Shown here piece after piece: positions 30,068-37,555 of a stretch of 64,000 nucleotides of DNA. The notes beneath the pieces were generated by a model. The model was not told the DNA's origin, searched no databases, and saw only the letters and a program-made list of their open reading frames with translations. The position numbers were made by a program, and so were the translations under genes. Location: the NCBI RefSeq assembly GCF_014212175.1, contig NZ_JACJVR010000064.1:1-64000 (forward strand), written 5' to 3'. The stretch is from Cohnella xylanilytica. Lineage in GTDB: Bacteria; Bacillota; Bacilli; Paenibacillales; Paenibacillaceae. How positions within the stretch are numbered: position 1 is the stretch's first letter; each line of letters starts with the position of its first letter.

Positions 30068-30121
30068 GCGATGCCAAGGTCCGGCGGCGGCTATTCCGAG
30101 AGCCGCGGGCCTTGGCATCGC
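30068..30121 (+). terminator. Hairpin after the 54-aa protein gene
   Basis: GCGATGCCAAGG (30068-30079) pairs perfectly with CCTTGGCATCGC (30110-30121). No T tract follows, so it may be a weak or stabilising terminator. Confidence 0.55.
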
Positions 30122-30163
30122 CGCTTCCTTGTGGTAAGGTCGTTGTAGAAGGAGCGGATGACC

Positions 30164-30343
30164 ATGAGAAGAATGCCTTTATCGGCCGATACGGCCGTCA
30201 AGCTGGCCAAGCACCTGAACGTGCCGCTGGAGCACCTGATGCATATGCCCCAGCATATTCTGCTGCAGAAGCTGGCGGAGATGGCGAAGGCGGAAGCGGA
30301 GTCCGCGCCGAAGCCGGACGGAGAGACGGGAGAGCGGAGCTAG
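30164..30343 (+). CDS. yycC: YycC-like small protein
   Basis: The 59-residue product contains the segment TAVKLAKHLNVPLEHLMHMP followed by QHILLQKLAEM, which I recognise as the YycC family of Bacilli. Its function is not known. The start chosen is ATG 30164, nine bases after GAAGGAG; ATG 30158 in the same frame is only three bases from that site. The C terminus adds an acidic tail not expected in the shorter Bacillus protein. It precedes the tRNA cluster. Confidence 0.75.
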   Translation: MRRMPLSADTAVKLAKHLNVPLEHLMHMPQHILLQKLAEMAKAEAESAPKPDGETGERS

Positions 30344-30415
30344 TTCGACGCTTCGCCGTAGCCGGGCGAATATCGTTCCGCGTCAAAATGCTTGCATGAA
30401 TTTCGATATTTTTCC

Positions 30416-30445
30416 TTGACGTATGGCTAGTCTTTATTGTATATT
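30416..30445 (+). promoter_or_regulatory. Promoter of the tRNA cluster
   Basis: TTGACG (30416-30421) and TATATT (30440-30445) are spaced by 18 bp and lie about 35 bases before the first tRNA. Confidence 0.7.
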
Positions 30446-30481
30446 AATTCTTGTCGCCATTGAACGACACGTGAACAACGA

Positions 30482-30560
<79 letters not shown>

Positions 30561-30583
30561 CTTCTCCTCGTGAGACCTAACGA

Positions 30584-30660
30584 GGGCCCTTAGCTCAGTT
30601 GGTTAGAGCTGTCGGCTCATAACCGATTGGTCGGGGGTTCGAGTCCCTCAGGGCCCACCA
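30584..30660 (+). tRNA. tRNA with CAT anticodon: tRNA-Ile2 (lysidine) or elongator Met
   Basis: The cloverleaf begins GGGCCCT and ends AGGGCCCACCA with CCA encoded. The anticodon loop is CTCATAA. Its acceptor and D-arm resemble the Bacillus tRNA-Ile whose CAT anticodon is modified by TilS, more than elongator tRNA-Met, but both remain possible. Confidence 0.85.
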
Positions 30661-30690
30661 CATGAGGACAAGCTAGTGTCGAACGACCAA

Positions 30691-30779
30691 GCCGGGGTGG
30701 CGGAACTGGCAGACGCACAGGACTTAAAATCCTGCGGTGGGTGACCACCGTACGGGTTCGATTCCCGTCCTCGGCACCA
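30691..30779 (+). tRNA. tRNA-Leu (TAA)
   Basis: An 89-base type II tRNA with a long variable arm (CGGTGGGTGACCACCG), an acceptor stem GCCGGGG paired with CCTCGGC and encoded CCA. The anticodon TAA lies in GACTTAAAATCC. Confidence 0.93.
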
Positions 30780-30814
30780 CAAGCTTTACCTTGACCTAAT
30801 CATCAAATTCCAAC

Positions 30815-30850
30815 GCGCCTCGCTTCCCACAGAAGCGGGGCGCTTTCGTT
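30815..30850 (+). terminator. Terminator of the tRNA cluster
   Basis: GCGCCTCGCTT (30815-30825) pairs with AAGCGGGGCGC (30833-30843), followed by a T-rich tail TTTCGTTT. Confidence 0.8.
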
Positions 30851-30921
30851 TACCGGCAAGACCGGTTATGTTGGAGACAAGCGTTCCGCGAGACAAGCGG
30901 GGACAGAGGAGGAGATAGACC

Positions 30922-31431
30922 GTGTCGCGAACCTTTTTTACATCGGATCACCACTTCGGCCACAAGAACATTATCGACTTCGAATCGAGACCGTTCTCCG
31001 GCGTCGAGGAGATGAACGCCGCCATGATCGAGAGCTGGAACTCCGTCGTCGCCAAGGAGGACAAGGTGTTCCACCTGGGAGACTTCTCGTTCCTGAACCG
31101 AGACAAGACGAGGGCGATCGTGGAGCGGCTTCATGGCTACAAGGTGCTTATTCTCGGCAACCACGACCGCGGCCGGTCGCGAGGCTGGTGGCTGGACGCC
31201 GGCTTCGACGAGGTCAGCGAGCATCCGATCGTGTACCAGGGCTTCTTCTTCCTATCCCATGAGCCGATGTACATGAACAAGCATATGCCTTACGTCAACG
31301 TTCACGGCCATATACACGGGCAGAAGTACGAGGGGAAGAGCTACTTCAACGTCAGCGTGGAGCACTGGGAGTACAAACCCGTTCCGTTCGAACAGATTCG
31401 GGACTCGGTGGCGGCGGACGAGGAGCAGTAG
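30922..31431 (+). CDS. Metallophosphoesterase
   Basis: This 169-residue calcineurin-like phosphoesterase has the metal-binding motifs SDHHFGH (residue 8 on), GDFSF, GNHD, a histidine in SHEP and VHGHIHG near the C terminus. The substrate cannot be inferred. The start at 30922 is a GTG behind GAGGAGAT. It stands alone after the tRNA terminator and before a tandem-repeat stretch. Confidence 0.88.
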   Translation: MSRTFFTSDHHFGHKNIIDFESRPFSGVEEMNAAMIESWNSVVAKEDKVFHLGDFSFLNRDKTRAIVERLHGYKVLILGNHDRGRSRGWWLDAGFDEVSEHPIVYQGFFFLSHEPMYMNKHMPYVNVHGHIHGQKYEGKSYFNVSVEHWEYKPVPFEQIRDSVAADEEQ

Positions 31432-31441
31432 CGCTGGAACA

Positions 31442-31525
31442 GAGGTTATGGAACGGAAGCTATGGGACAGAGGCTATGGAACAAAGGCTATGGAAGAAAG
31501 GCTATGGGACAGAGGCGTTGGGCTG
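31442..31525 (+). repeat. 14-bp tandem repeat, six units
   Basis: Units starting at 31442, 31456, 31470, 31484, 31498 and 31512 follow the consensus RAGGCTATGGRACA, with decayed units of 13-15 bp continuing to about 31590. The period is not a multiple of three and the stretch follows the stop of the phosphoesterase gene, so it looks like a non-coding minisatellite. Confidence 0.85.
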
Positions 31526-31725
31526 AAGTTTTGAAACGGAAGCTTTGAAAAGGAAGCTCTGGAGCATAAGCTTCGGGCGTAAGCTCGAAGCCGGATTGGT
31601 TTTCCAACATTTGGAGCGGGGGGAATGGCGGAGGGACGAGCGGGCGAAGCAGGAAAAAACGGGTCGCGCGTTGAACTTCTATCCTTGGATTTCTTGAGTT
31701 CCGCACGAGGAGAAGAGGGGATGAC

Positions 31726-31899
31726 ATGACGAAACAATACGCCATCGACTTGGCCAAGAGGCTGTACCGCGACAACGACCGTTCCTACTTTGTCATTCAG
31801 GACCCCAAAACCGAGGAATACAGGGTTATCGAGAAAGCGGAGAAAGAGCGCGACAATCTGAACCGCTTCGTCGTCTTCAGCATCGAGACGGATGATTGA
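31726..31899 (+). CDS. Small protein of unknown function (57 aa)
   Basis: The frame starts with ATG at 31726 behind GAAGAGGGG. The product is charged and soluble (begins MTKQYAIDLAKRLYRD, ends VVFSIETDD). I do not recognise the family, but it reads like a compact alpha-beta fold with codon use matching native genes. It lies between the 14-bp repeat and a strong convergent terminator. Confidence 0.65.
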   Translation: MTKQYAIDLAKRLYRDNDRSYFVIQDPKTEEYRVIEKAEKERDNLNRFVVFSIETDD

Positions 31900-31928
31900 T
31901 GTGAAGTGAGCAAGCGACCCGCGAAGTC

Positions 31929-31986
31929 AAGGGCCGCCCGGCGATTCGCCTCCGATCCGCGGCGGCTATCGATCCGGGCGGCCCTT
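31929..31986. terminator. Convergent hairpin terminator
   Basis: A 13-bp perfect stem, AAGGGCCGCCCGG (31929-31941) with CCGGGCGGCCCTT (31974-31986), lies between the convergent small gene and the D-amino acid aminotransferase gene. T tracts are short on both strands. Confidence 0.65.
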
Positions 31987-32036
31987 CCTGCGCCTTAGCG
32001 AAGCTGGCGAGCCAGCTCCTCTACGCGATCGAGCGG

Positions 32037-32876
32037 TCAGAGCCCGATCGCCGCGGCGAACTCCCGCTGCAGCCGCCGGGTGACGGGGCCGGGCGCCCCG
32101 CCTCCGACGGCTCGTCCATCCACGGCGACGACGGGAGTGACTTCGACCGTCGTCCCCGTGATGAACGCTTCGTCGGCGCCGTACAGCTCCTCGAGCGTGA
32201 AGGGGCGCTCCTCGACGGCGATCTCCGCCGCGCGGGCCAGACGCAGCACGACCCCGCGGGTGACGCCGTGCAGGATAAGATTGTTCGCCGGGTGGGTGAT
32301 GACGGTGCCGCCGCGAACGATCATGACGTTCGAGGCGCTGCATTCCGTCACGATGCCGTCGCGGTGCAGGACGGCGTCGCTCGCGCCCGCGTCGAGCGCC
32401 TGCTGCTTGGCCAGCACGTTGGGCAGCAGGTTAAGCGTCTTGTAATCGCAGTGCAGCCAGCGGATGTCGGGAACGGCCGCGAGCGCGATGCCGGCCTCCA
32501 TCGCCGCGACGGGACGGGGCACTTCGGTGCAGTAGGCGAGAGCGACGGGCTTCGCGTCCGGCGGGAAGGGGTGGCTTCGCGGGGCCGAACCCCGGGTAAT
32601 CTGAAGGTAGACGGTTCCTTCGCGGAGGGCGTTGGCTTCGACCAGCTCCTCGAGCTTCCGCCCGATCCGTTCGATGCTATAGGGAAGAGGAAGGCGAATG
32701 CCGTCCGCCGTCCGCGCGAGCCGCTCGAAATGCGCGCCGGGCTCGAACAGCTTGCCCCCGTAGACGCGGAACACTTCATAGACGCCGTCGCCGAAATAAT
32801 AGCCGCGGTCGTCCGGAGAGACGAGAACCTCCTCTTTGGCGACGAATCGGTCTTCAAACCAGTAGACGGATGACAC
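32037..32876 (-). CDS. dat: D-amino acid aminotransferase (class IV)
   Basis: This PLP enzyme interconverts D-alanine and D-glutamate with their keto acids, supplying peptidoglycan precursors. The 279-residue length fits. Visible motifs are the N-terminal DDRGYYFGDGVYEV, the PLP lysine in CDYKTLNLLPNVLAKQ and the phosphate-binding ITGTTVEVTPV. The start is a GTG with AAGGAGGAATT upstream. Branched-chain aminotransferase or aminodeoxychorismate lyase are relatives, but the GYYFGDGVYEV segment favours Dat. Confidence 0.87.
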   Translation of the reverse strand: MSSVYWFEDRFVAKEEVLVSPDDRGYYFGDGVYEVFRVYGGKLFEPGAHFERLARTADGIRLPLPYSIERIGRKLEELVEANALREGTVYLQITRGSAPRSHPFPPDAKPVALAYCTEVPRPVAAMEAGIALAAVPDIRWLHCDYKTLNLLPNVLAKQQALDAGASDAVLHRDGIVTECSASNVMIVRGGTVITHPANNLILHGVTRGVVLRLARAAEIAVEERPFTLEELYGADEAFITGTTVEVTPVVAVDGRAVGGGAPGPVTRRLQREFAAAIGL

Positions 32877-32986
32877 GGATGAATTCCTCCTTCATGGAAT
32901 TGCGCTAGGAACAGGCGATGCCTGATTGTTATAATGATACCTATATCGGAATTTGTAAACCTTTATTCATCCGCGGAGGTTACGCC

Positions 32987-33709
32987 ATGCCAGCCATCTT
33001 CAAGAACGGCTGGGGACCCATTCTCGAACGGGAGATGGCCCAGCCCTATTATCAGCGATTGCGCCAGCAACTCGCGGCCGAATACCGGGAGAGAACGATT
33101 TACCCGGATATGAACCATATTTTCGAAGCGCTGCACCTGACTTCCTACGAAGACGCGAACGTCGTCATTCTCGGACAAGACCCCTATCATGGGGCCGGCC
33201 AGGCGCACGGGCTCAGCTTCTCCGTCCTGCCGGGCGTGCGGACGCCGCCTTCGCTTCAGAACATCTACAAGGAGCTGAAGGACGATCTCGGGTGCCCGAT
33301 TCCGAACCACGGCTATCTGGAGCATTGGGCGAGGCAGGGCGTGCTGCTTCTGAACGCCGTTCTGACCGTGCGGGAAGGGCTTCCCAACTCTCACCGGAAG
33401 CTGGGGTGGGAGACGTTCACGACGGCCGTTATCGCCGCTCTGAACGAGCGAGAGAGGCCTCTGGCGTTTATTCTATGGGGCAGGAACGCCCAGGAGAAGG
33501 CGGCCTTCATCGACAAGAAGAAGCATCTGGTGATCGCGTCGGCCCACCCGAGTCCGCTGTCCGCGCACAACGGCTTCTTCGGAAGCCGTCCGTTCTCGCG
33601 GGCGAACGCCTTCCTGAGGTCGATCGGCCAGCCGGAGATCGATTGGTGCGTTCCGGAACTCGACGTCTTCGGAGAGACGGCGGCGGCGGGAGAACGCGGG
33701 CGTCGTTGA
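32987..33709 (+). CDS. ung: Uracil-DNA glycosylase (family 1)
   Basis: Ung removes uracil from DNA as the first step of base-excision repair. The 240-residue protein has the catalytic water-activating motif GQDPYHG, the LLLNAVLTVREG segment and the minor-groove loop HPSPLSAHNGFFG. I chose ATG 32987, six bases after CGGAGGT; the upstream frame from 32918 adds 23 unlikely residues. The C terminus carries an extra Ala/Gly/Arg tail. A TATAAT at 32930-32935 may serve as its -10. Confidence 0.94.
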   Translation: MPAIFKNGWGPILEREMAQPYYQRLRQQLAAEYRERTIYPDMNHIFEALHLTSYEDANVVILGQDPYHGAGQAHGLSFSVLPGVRTPPSLQNIYKELKDDLGCPIPNHGYLEHWARQGVLLLNAVLTVREGLPNSHRKLGWETFTTAVIAALNERERPLAFILWGRNAQEKAAFIDKKKHLVIASAHPSPLSAHNGFFGSRPFSRANAFLRSIGQPEIDWCVPELDVFGETAAAGERGRR

Positions 33710-33715
33710 ACAAGA

Positions 33716-33758
33716 AGAGGCCCGTCGCCGGCTGATGAACAGCCGGCGGCGGGCCTTC
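33716..33758. terminator. Convergent terminator after ung
   Basis: AGGCCCGTCGCCGGCT (33718-33733) pairs with AGCCGGCGGCGGGCCT (33741-33756) with one G-U pair. It lies between the convergent ung and SLH genes. Confidence 0.75.
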
Positions 33759-33772
33759 GCGCGTCAGAAGGG

Positions 33773-34795
33773 TTATTCGTTGATCGGGAAGCCGGTCGAG
33801 CCTCCGGCGGCCGCCCCGGAAGAAGAGCCGGAAGCTGCGTCGCCTTCGCTCTTCGCCGGAAGAGAGGGCTCTACCTTGCCGAGCACCGCTTTATAGGAAG
33901 ACGGGATATAGGCGTCGGCATGAACGTCGGCGATCACCTGCGGGTACAGGGCGGCCGGGTCGGGCATGACGACCCGGTAGTTGATCGTCGCTTGGCCTCC
34001 GGAGAAGGAGATGCTCGAGATCTCGATGCCGTAGCCCGGATGCGGCGCGGTGGCCGACACCGTCACCTTGGAGACGCCGTCGGCGAACGCGGCCGAAGCC
34101 AGCTTGACGTCGGTCAGAATCGTGCTCTCGGGATTCTCCGGGACCTCGACGATCGGCGGCGTCTTCTCGACGAATTCGATGGCCTTGTCGACCAGAACGG
34201 CCGCTTCGCTGCGAGTGATTACATCCTGCGGGCGGAAGGCGCCCTTCTTGTCCAGATCCGCGATTCCCGACACCAGCAGCTTCTGGATGCTGTCCGAGTA
34301 GGCGGGCGTAGCGGCGTCCGCGTCCGTATACTGGATGAATTGTTCGGTGAAGGCGAAGTCGCCCTTGGCCAGGATGCCCTTGAACAGCCAATGGGCGAAC
34401 TGCTCGCGGGTGACGTTCTTCGAAGGGTCGATGTCCCGCGGAATGTCGAGCCCGTTCAACTGGGCGATTATGAATTCGCCGGCATAAGGCGCATCGTTCT
34501 TGACCTTGGTGAAGAAGTCGCTCGCTTCCGGCTTCTTGAAGAACCGGATATCGTCGATGTTGAGTTTGAGCCCCTTGACGATCAGCGTGACCGCGGTCGC
34601 TCCGTTCACCTTCGCCCCCGGCTTGAACAAGTCGTTGCCGACGCCTTGGATGATGCCGCGCTTCTTGAGGTCGAGAATGTGCGCCGCTCCGGGATCGTTC
34701 TTGATGTCGTTGAAGGCGAAGGCGGAGCCGCTGATCGCCACGCAAGAGCTGGCGACAATCAGCAGGGCGGCTATGGATTTGGTCGTACGTCTCAT
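33773..34795 (-). CDS. SLH-domain surface protein with PrcB-like C-terminal domain
   Basis: The 340-residue secreted protein has a signal peptide ending in SGSAFA and three SLH-like repeats over residues 30-200 (AAHILDLKKRGIIQGVG, FTKVKNDAPYAGEFI, TRSEAAVLVDKAIEF). The C-terminal third (PHPGYGIEISSISF followed by a V-x-P segment) resembles the small C-terminal domain of PrcB-type protease-complex proteins; this is inference. The tail is Ser/Gly-rich. I chose the ATG at 34795, nine bases after AAGGAGG; the ATG nine bases earlier touches that site. It may anchor to secondary wall polymer. Confidence 0.82.
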   Translation of the reverse strand: MRRTTKSIAALLIVASSCVAISGSAFAFNDIKNDPGAAHILDLKKRGIIQGVGNDLFKPGAKVNGATAVTLIVKGLKLNIDDIRFFKKPEASDFFTKVKNDAPYAGEFIIAQLNGLDIPRDIDPSKNVTREQFAHWLFKGILAKGDFAFTEQFIQYTDADAATPAYSDSIQKLLVSGIADLDKKGAFRPQDVITRSEAAVLVDKAIEFVEKTPPIVEVPENPESTILTDVKLASAAFADGVSKVTVSATAPHPGYGIEISSISFSGGQATINYRVVMPDPAALYPQVIADVHADAYIPSSYKAVLGKVEPSLPAKSEGDAASGSSSGAAAGGSTGFPINE

Positions 34796-34880
34796 CGTAA
34801 TCATCCTCCTTGGATATCGTCTCGTCAGTCTCGCTGACAAGTCGGATACCCCCAAGACGCGCCAGCCGCGGAAAAGGTTG

Positions 34881-34914
34881 CAAAAAATCAAACCCCCGCC
34901 GTTCCCGGCGGGGT
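34881..34914 (-). terminator. Terminator of tRNA-Val copy 1
   Basis: On the minus strand ACCCCGCCGGG and GGCGGGGGT form a stem with a three-base loop, followed by TTGATTTTTT. Confidence 0.85.
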
Positions 34915-34929
34915 GGATTGGAGAGGTTA

Positions 34930-35005
34930 TGGTGATCTGAACAGGGATCGAACCTGTGACCCCTACCCTGTCAAGGTAGTGCTCTCCCAGCTGAGCTATC
35001 AGATC
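34930..35005 (-). tRNA. tRNA-Val (GAC), copy 1
   Basis: On the minus strand a 76-base cloverleaf begins GATCTGA and ends TCAGATCACCA with CCA encoded. The anticodon stem-loop CTACC-TTGACAG-GGTAG gives GAC. The sequence is identical to the copy at 36557-36632. Confidence 0.93.
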
Positions 35006-35033
35006 ATGTCGTCATTTCCTATCGACTTGACCT

Positions 35034-35062
35034 ATTATAGCGGATGGAGAGAGGGTTGTAAA
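35034..35062 (-). promoter_or_regulatory. Promoter of tRNA-Val copy 1
   Basis: On the minus strand TTTACA and TATAAT are spaced by 17 bp, about 29 bases before the tRNA. Confidence 0.8.
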
Positions 35063-35093
35063 GGGGTGCGATCGATTTTTTTTGAAGCGGCTG

Positions 35094-35798
35094 TTATCCG
35101 TTTTGCTTCACCTGATTGGCTTTGCCCCACACGCGGTGGATGCGGTCTTGGATTCTCGCTTTTTCGAGCTCGAGAAGCTTGGAGACGAGAGTCTCTTCGG
35201 CGATTCCCTTCTCCTTGCCGATCTGGGCGATCGATTTGCCCTTCTTCAGCTCCTCGAGAAGAGCTCTCTGGCTAATGCCGAGAACTTGCGCCGTCTCCTC
35301 CAAGTATTTGCCCCCGCGGAATCCCATTTTCCCGCGGCCGTGACCGTGTTCGCGGCCGAACTTGCTCTCGACCATTTTGCGGGTCCTCTCCGGAAGCCCG
35401 TTTTTCCACTCGTCGGCCTGCTGCTTCGACACTTTGCCGGCTTTGACCGCCTCGTCGATTTTCTTGCGCTGTTGGGCGACCAGCAAGTCGATGACCTGCT
35501 GCTTCTTGACGCCCTGCTCCTCGGCGATCTCCGCCAGCGACTTGCCGGCCCTTAGGCAGCTCTCCAGCGTGTTCGCGTCGAGCTTCAGCAGCGAGAGCAG
35601 GGGGGCGTTGCCGGGCTTGCCGTCTTCGTCGGCGGCGAACCAGCTTGGCTGCCCATGGCGGTGGGGATGCTCCTCCGCGAGAGCGGCTTGTGCAGCCGGG
35701 GCGGAAGAGAGGGCGAAGCCGATCGAAGCGACGACGATTCCGGCGGCGGCGGCCAGGCGTTTGAAGAAATTAGGGTTGACTGTTCGTCTCATGGCCAT
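35094..35798 (-). CDS. Secreted protein with repeated helical (HTH-like) modules
   Basis: This 234-residue protein has a signal peptide (basic start, hydrophobic core, AAQA-A cleavage region) and at least two related helical modules: AGKSLAEIAEEQGVKKQQV near residue 85 and KGKSIAQIGKEKGIAEETL near residue 185. A His/Gly-rich stretch (GREHGHGRGKMG) lies between them. The modules resemble helix-turn-helix folds seen in secreted Firmicutes proteins, but no enzyme motif is present and the function is unknown. The ATG at 35798 lies five bases after GAAGGAG. Confidence 0.75.
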   Translation of the reverse strand: MAMRRTVNPNFFKRLAAAAGIVVASIGFALSSAPAAQAALAEEHPHRHGQPSWFAADEDGKPGNAPLLSLLKLDANTLESCLRAGKSLAEIAEEQGVKKQQVIDLLVAQQRKKIDEAVKAGKVSKQQADEWKNGLPERTRKMVESKFGREHGHGRGKMGFRGGKYLEETAQVLGISQRALLEELKKGKSIAQIGKEKGIAEETLVSKLLELEKARIQDRIHRVWGKANQVKQNG

Positions 35799-35912
35799 TC
35801 TCACTCCTTCAACCACCATTGTGGGTATCCGGAGAAGGAAGTATACGCTCGCGCGCAAAAAGATCGCCCACCGCCGCCAAGCAGGCAGGATGAGCGATCT
35901 TCGCGGAGACGA

Positions 35913-36425
35913 TCAGGTGCGTTCGCGGTCGCGGCTGCGAAGGCCGGCCAAGCCGATCAGCCCAAGCAGGCCGAGCCATCCCCAGTTGGAGCCTCTGTTC
36001 GTCGCGTAAGGTCTGTAGTTGTTGGCGCGAACCGCATTCGTACGGGTGTTCGTGCCGACGTAACCGTTCGTGCCGTAGTTCGTGGCGCCGGTGCCGGTCG
36101 TGCTGTAGGTGGTCATGCCGGTGCCGGTCGTGCCCGTTCCGTAAGCGCCGTACGCGCCGTTGCCCGTCGTGCCGTACGTTCCGGCGCCAGGCGCGCCGTA
36201 CGTGCCGGTACCGGTCGCACCGTAGGTGCCGTACGTGCCGGTAGTGCCGTAGGTCGAGGTACCCGTTCCGGTCGTTCCGTAAGTCGACGTGCCGGTGCCG
36301 GTCGTGCCCGTCCCGGTCGTGCTCGTGCCTGTCATGCCGTGGGTCGTCGTGTTGGCGAAGGCGGTCAACGACATGACGAGCGCGATGCAGGATATCATCA
36401 AGAAAAGCAGCGCTACTTTTTTCAC
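35913..36425 (-). CDS. Secreted Thr/Gly/Tyr-rich repeat protein with WGxxGxxG C-terminal motif
   Basis: The 170-residue product starts with a GTG behind AGAGGGAC, a signal peptide (KKVALLFLMISCIALVM), then about 85 residues of low-complexity TGTGTSTYGTTG-type repeats. The C terminus is WGWLGLLGLIGLAGL followed by a charged tail RSRDRERT, the architecture of the WGxxGxxG family and of CTERM-type sorting signals in general. The open frame extends upstream through a tRNA and cannot be used. Function unknown; it may be a wall-associated or matrix protein. Confidence 0.75.
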   Translation of the reverse strand: MKKVALLFLMISCIALVMSLTAFANTTTHGMTGTSTTGTGTTGTGTSTYGTTGTGTSTYGTTGTYGTYGATGTGTYGAPGAGTYGTTGNGAYGAYGTGTTGTGMTTYSTTGTGATNYGTNGYVGTNTRTNAVRANNYRPYATNRGSNWGWLGLLGLIGLAGLRSRDRERT

Positions 36426-36510
36426 CTGATTCGTCCCTCTCTTCGTCTGAATTTTGCTTGGCGAGCTTAATGTCCCACCCCTCGATTCAAAAAATTCGCC
36501 CGGCGAAATG

Positions 36511-36540
36511 TAAAAAGAGCCCAATCGGGTGATTGGGCTC
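36511..36540 (-). terminator. Terminator of tRNA-Val copy 2
   Basis: On the minus strand GAGCCCAATC and GATTGGGCTC form a 10-bp stem with a four-base loop, followed by a run of five T. Confidence 0.88.
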
Positions 36541-36556
36541 CTGTCGTTAGCGGATA

Positions 36557-36632
36557 TGGTGATCTGAACAGGGATCGAACCTGTGACCCCTACCCTGTCA
36601 AGGTAGTGCTCTCCCAGCTGAGCTATCAGATC
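36557..36632 (-). tRNA. tRNA-Val (GAC), copy 2
   Basis: This copy is identical to the tRNA at 34930-35005, including several flanking bases (TGGTGATC... and ...AGATCATGTCG on the plus strand). Each copy has its own promoter and terminator. Confidence 0.93.
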
Positions 36633-36652
36633 ATGTCGCGAAGACATTTAGA

Positions 36653-36681
36653 ATAATACCAAGCCGCGGACGAGAAGTCAA
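36653..36681 (-). promoter_or_regulatory. Promoter of tRNA-Val copy 2
   Basis: On the minus strand TTGACT and TATTAT are spaced by 17 bp, 21 bases before the tRNA. Confidence 0.82.
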
Positions 36682-36810
36682 CCCGTTACGCGAATTCCTT
36701 TTTGCACATTTGACGCCAAATTTTTTTGGGCAGGACGCTTCGATGGAGGGATGTTTGGCGGGCGGAGGGCGTAAACATGAACAATAGCGTTCGAGCGGGA
36801 GGAGACTTCG

Positions 36811-36990
36811 ATGGACGAAGGCGCTTGGCTAGTGCTGTGGCTGATCGGCTTGTTCGCGCTCATCGGATTCGTCATGGCGGCGGTGGCGAATCTGGTCCGC
36901 AAGGACACGATGGAGCACGACAAAAGGTTCGTATGGCGCGTCGACGCGAATTGGGAGGAGCAAGGGGGAGGGAAGAAGAACCAGCATTAG
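36811..36990 (+). CDS. Small single-span membrane protein
   Basis: The 59-residue product begins MDEGAWLVLW and has one long hydrophobic segment (LWLIGLFALIGFVMAAVA) followed by a basic, charged tail. GGGAGGAGA lies seven to eight bases before the ATG. I do not recognise a family. The positive-inside pattern puts the tail in the cytoplasm. It stands alone. Confidence 0.7.
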   Translation: MDEGAWLVLWLIGLFALIGFVMAAVANLVRKDTMEHDKRFVWRVDANWEEQGGGKKNQH

Positions 36991-37077
36991 CGTACGGAAG
37001 AAGCTCGGAATAATTCCGGGGAAGCGGGGGACACTGGAACTGCATGCCGATTCGACCATTCAAAGGAAAAGGTGCCC

Positions 37078-37320
37078 ATGCATTCTCCCCTGTCGAAACT
37101 CCGCCCCCGGGCGCTTGCCGCGTTCGCGGCTTGGGCTCTCGTCGTCGCGGCCACGGCTGCGATCGGCGGCTGCGGCCAAGCCGAGCCCGTCCTCGAAGAT
37201 CGAACGGTGACGGCCAACGTCTACGGACGCGGCGTCGGAACCGGAACGGGGGGCGTCGTTGGGGACGTCTATTCCCGCCGCACGTCGGAGATCGGTTCCG
37301 ACCTGTCGCGGGGATGGTAA
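37078..37320 (+). CDS. Small lipoprotein
   Basis: The 80-residue product has a signal peptide with lipobox AIGGC, then a short glycine-rich domain with a GRGVGTGTGGVVGD segment. I chose ATG 37078 after AAAGGAAAAGG; a GTG two codons earlier is possible. No family is recognised. A convergent terminator follows. Confidence 0.7.
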   Translation: MHSPLSKLRPRALAAFAAWALVVAATAAIGGCGQAEPVLEDRTVTANVYGRGVGTGTGGVVGDVYSRRTSEIGSDLSRGW

Positions 37321-37349
37321 CGCCGTCCGCGTTCGCGCCCCCTTCCTAT

Positions 37350-37383
37350 AGAAGAAGCTCCGTCGTCCGACGGAGCTTCTTCT
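37350..37383. terminator. Bidirectional terminator between convergent small genes
   Basis: GAAGAAGCTCCGTCG (37351-37365) pairs perfectly with CGACGGAGCTTCTTC (37368-37382). It overlaps the stop codon of the convergent 33-residue gene. Confidence 0.75.
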
Positions 37384-37483
37384 ATTCTTCCCACTTGCGG
37401 GAATATGCCTTGCCCGTTACCCAAACGCACAGCAAGATAATAACGACGGCGATGATGCCTGCGATAATATAGGTGGTGACCAA
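37382..37483 (-). CDS. Very small membrane peptide (33 aa)
   Basis: This frame starts with TTG at 37483 behind AAAGGCGG and encodes one transmembrane segment (YIIAGIIAVVIILLCVWV) with a basic tail ending KWEE. It is too short to assign. The clear start signal, amphipathic ending and adjacent terminator make it plausible as a real small membrane protein. Confidence 0.5.
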   Translation of the reverse strand: MVTTYIIAGIIAVVIILLCVWVTGKAYSRKWEE

Positions 37484-37555
37484 CGGTTACAGCCGCCTTT
37501 CGATGTCGTTCCTTCTATTATATAGGATCCGGGCCGATTTGGCCAACCCGCCGCG

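Noticed and set aside
36426-36647. An N-terminal extension of the Thr/Gly-rich protein reaching 36647
   Set aside because: It would run through the tRNA-Val gene and its terminator; the GTG at 36425 with a signal peptide is the sensible start.
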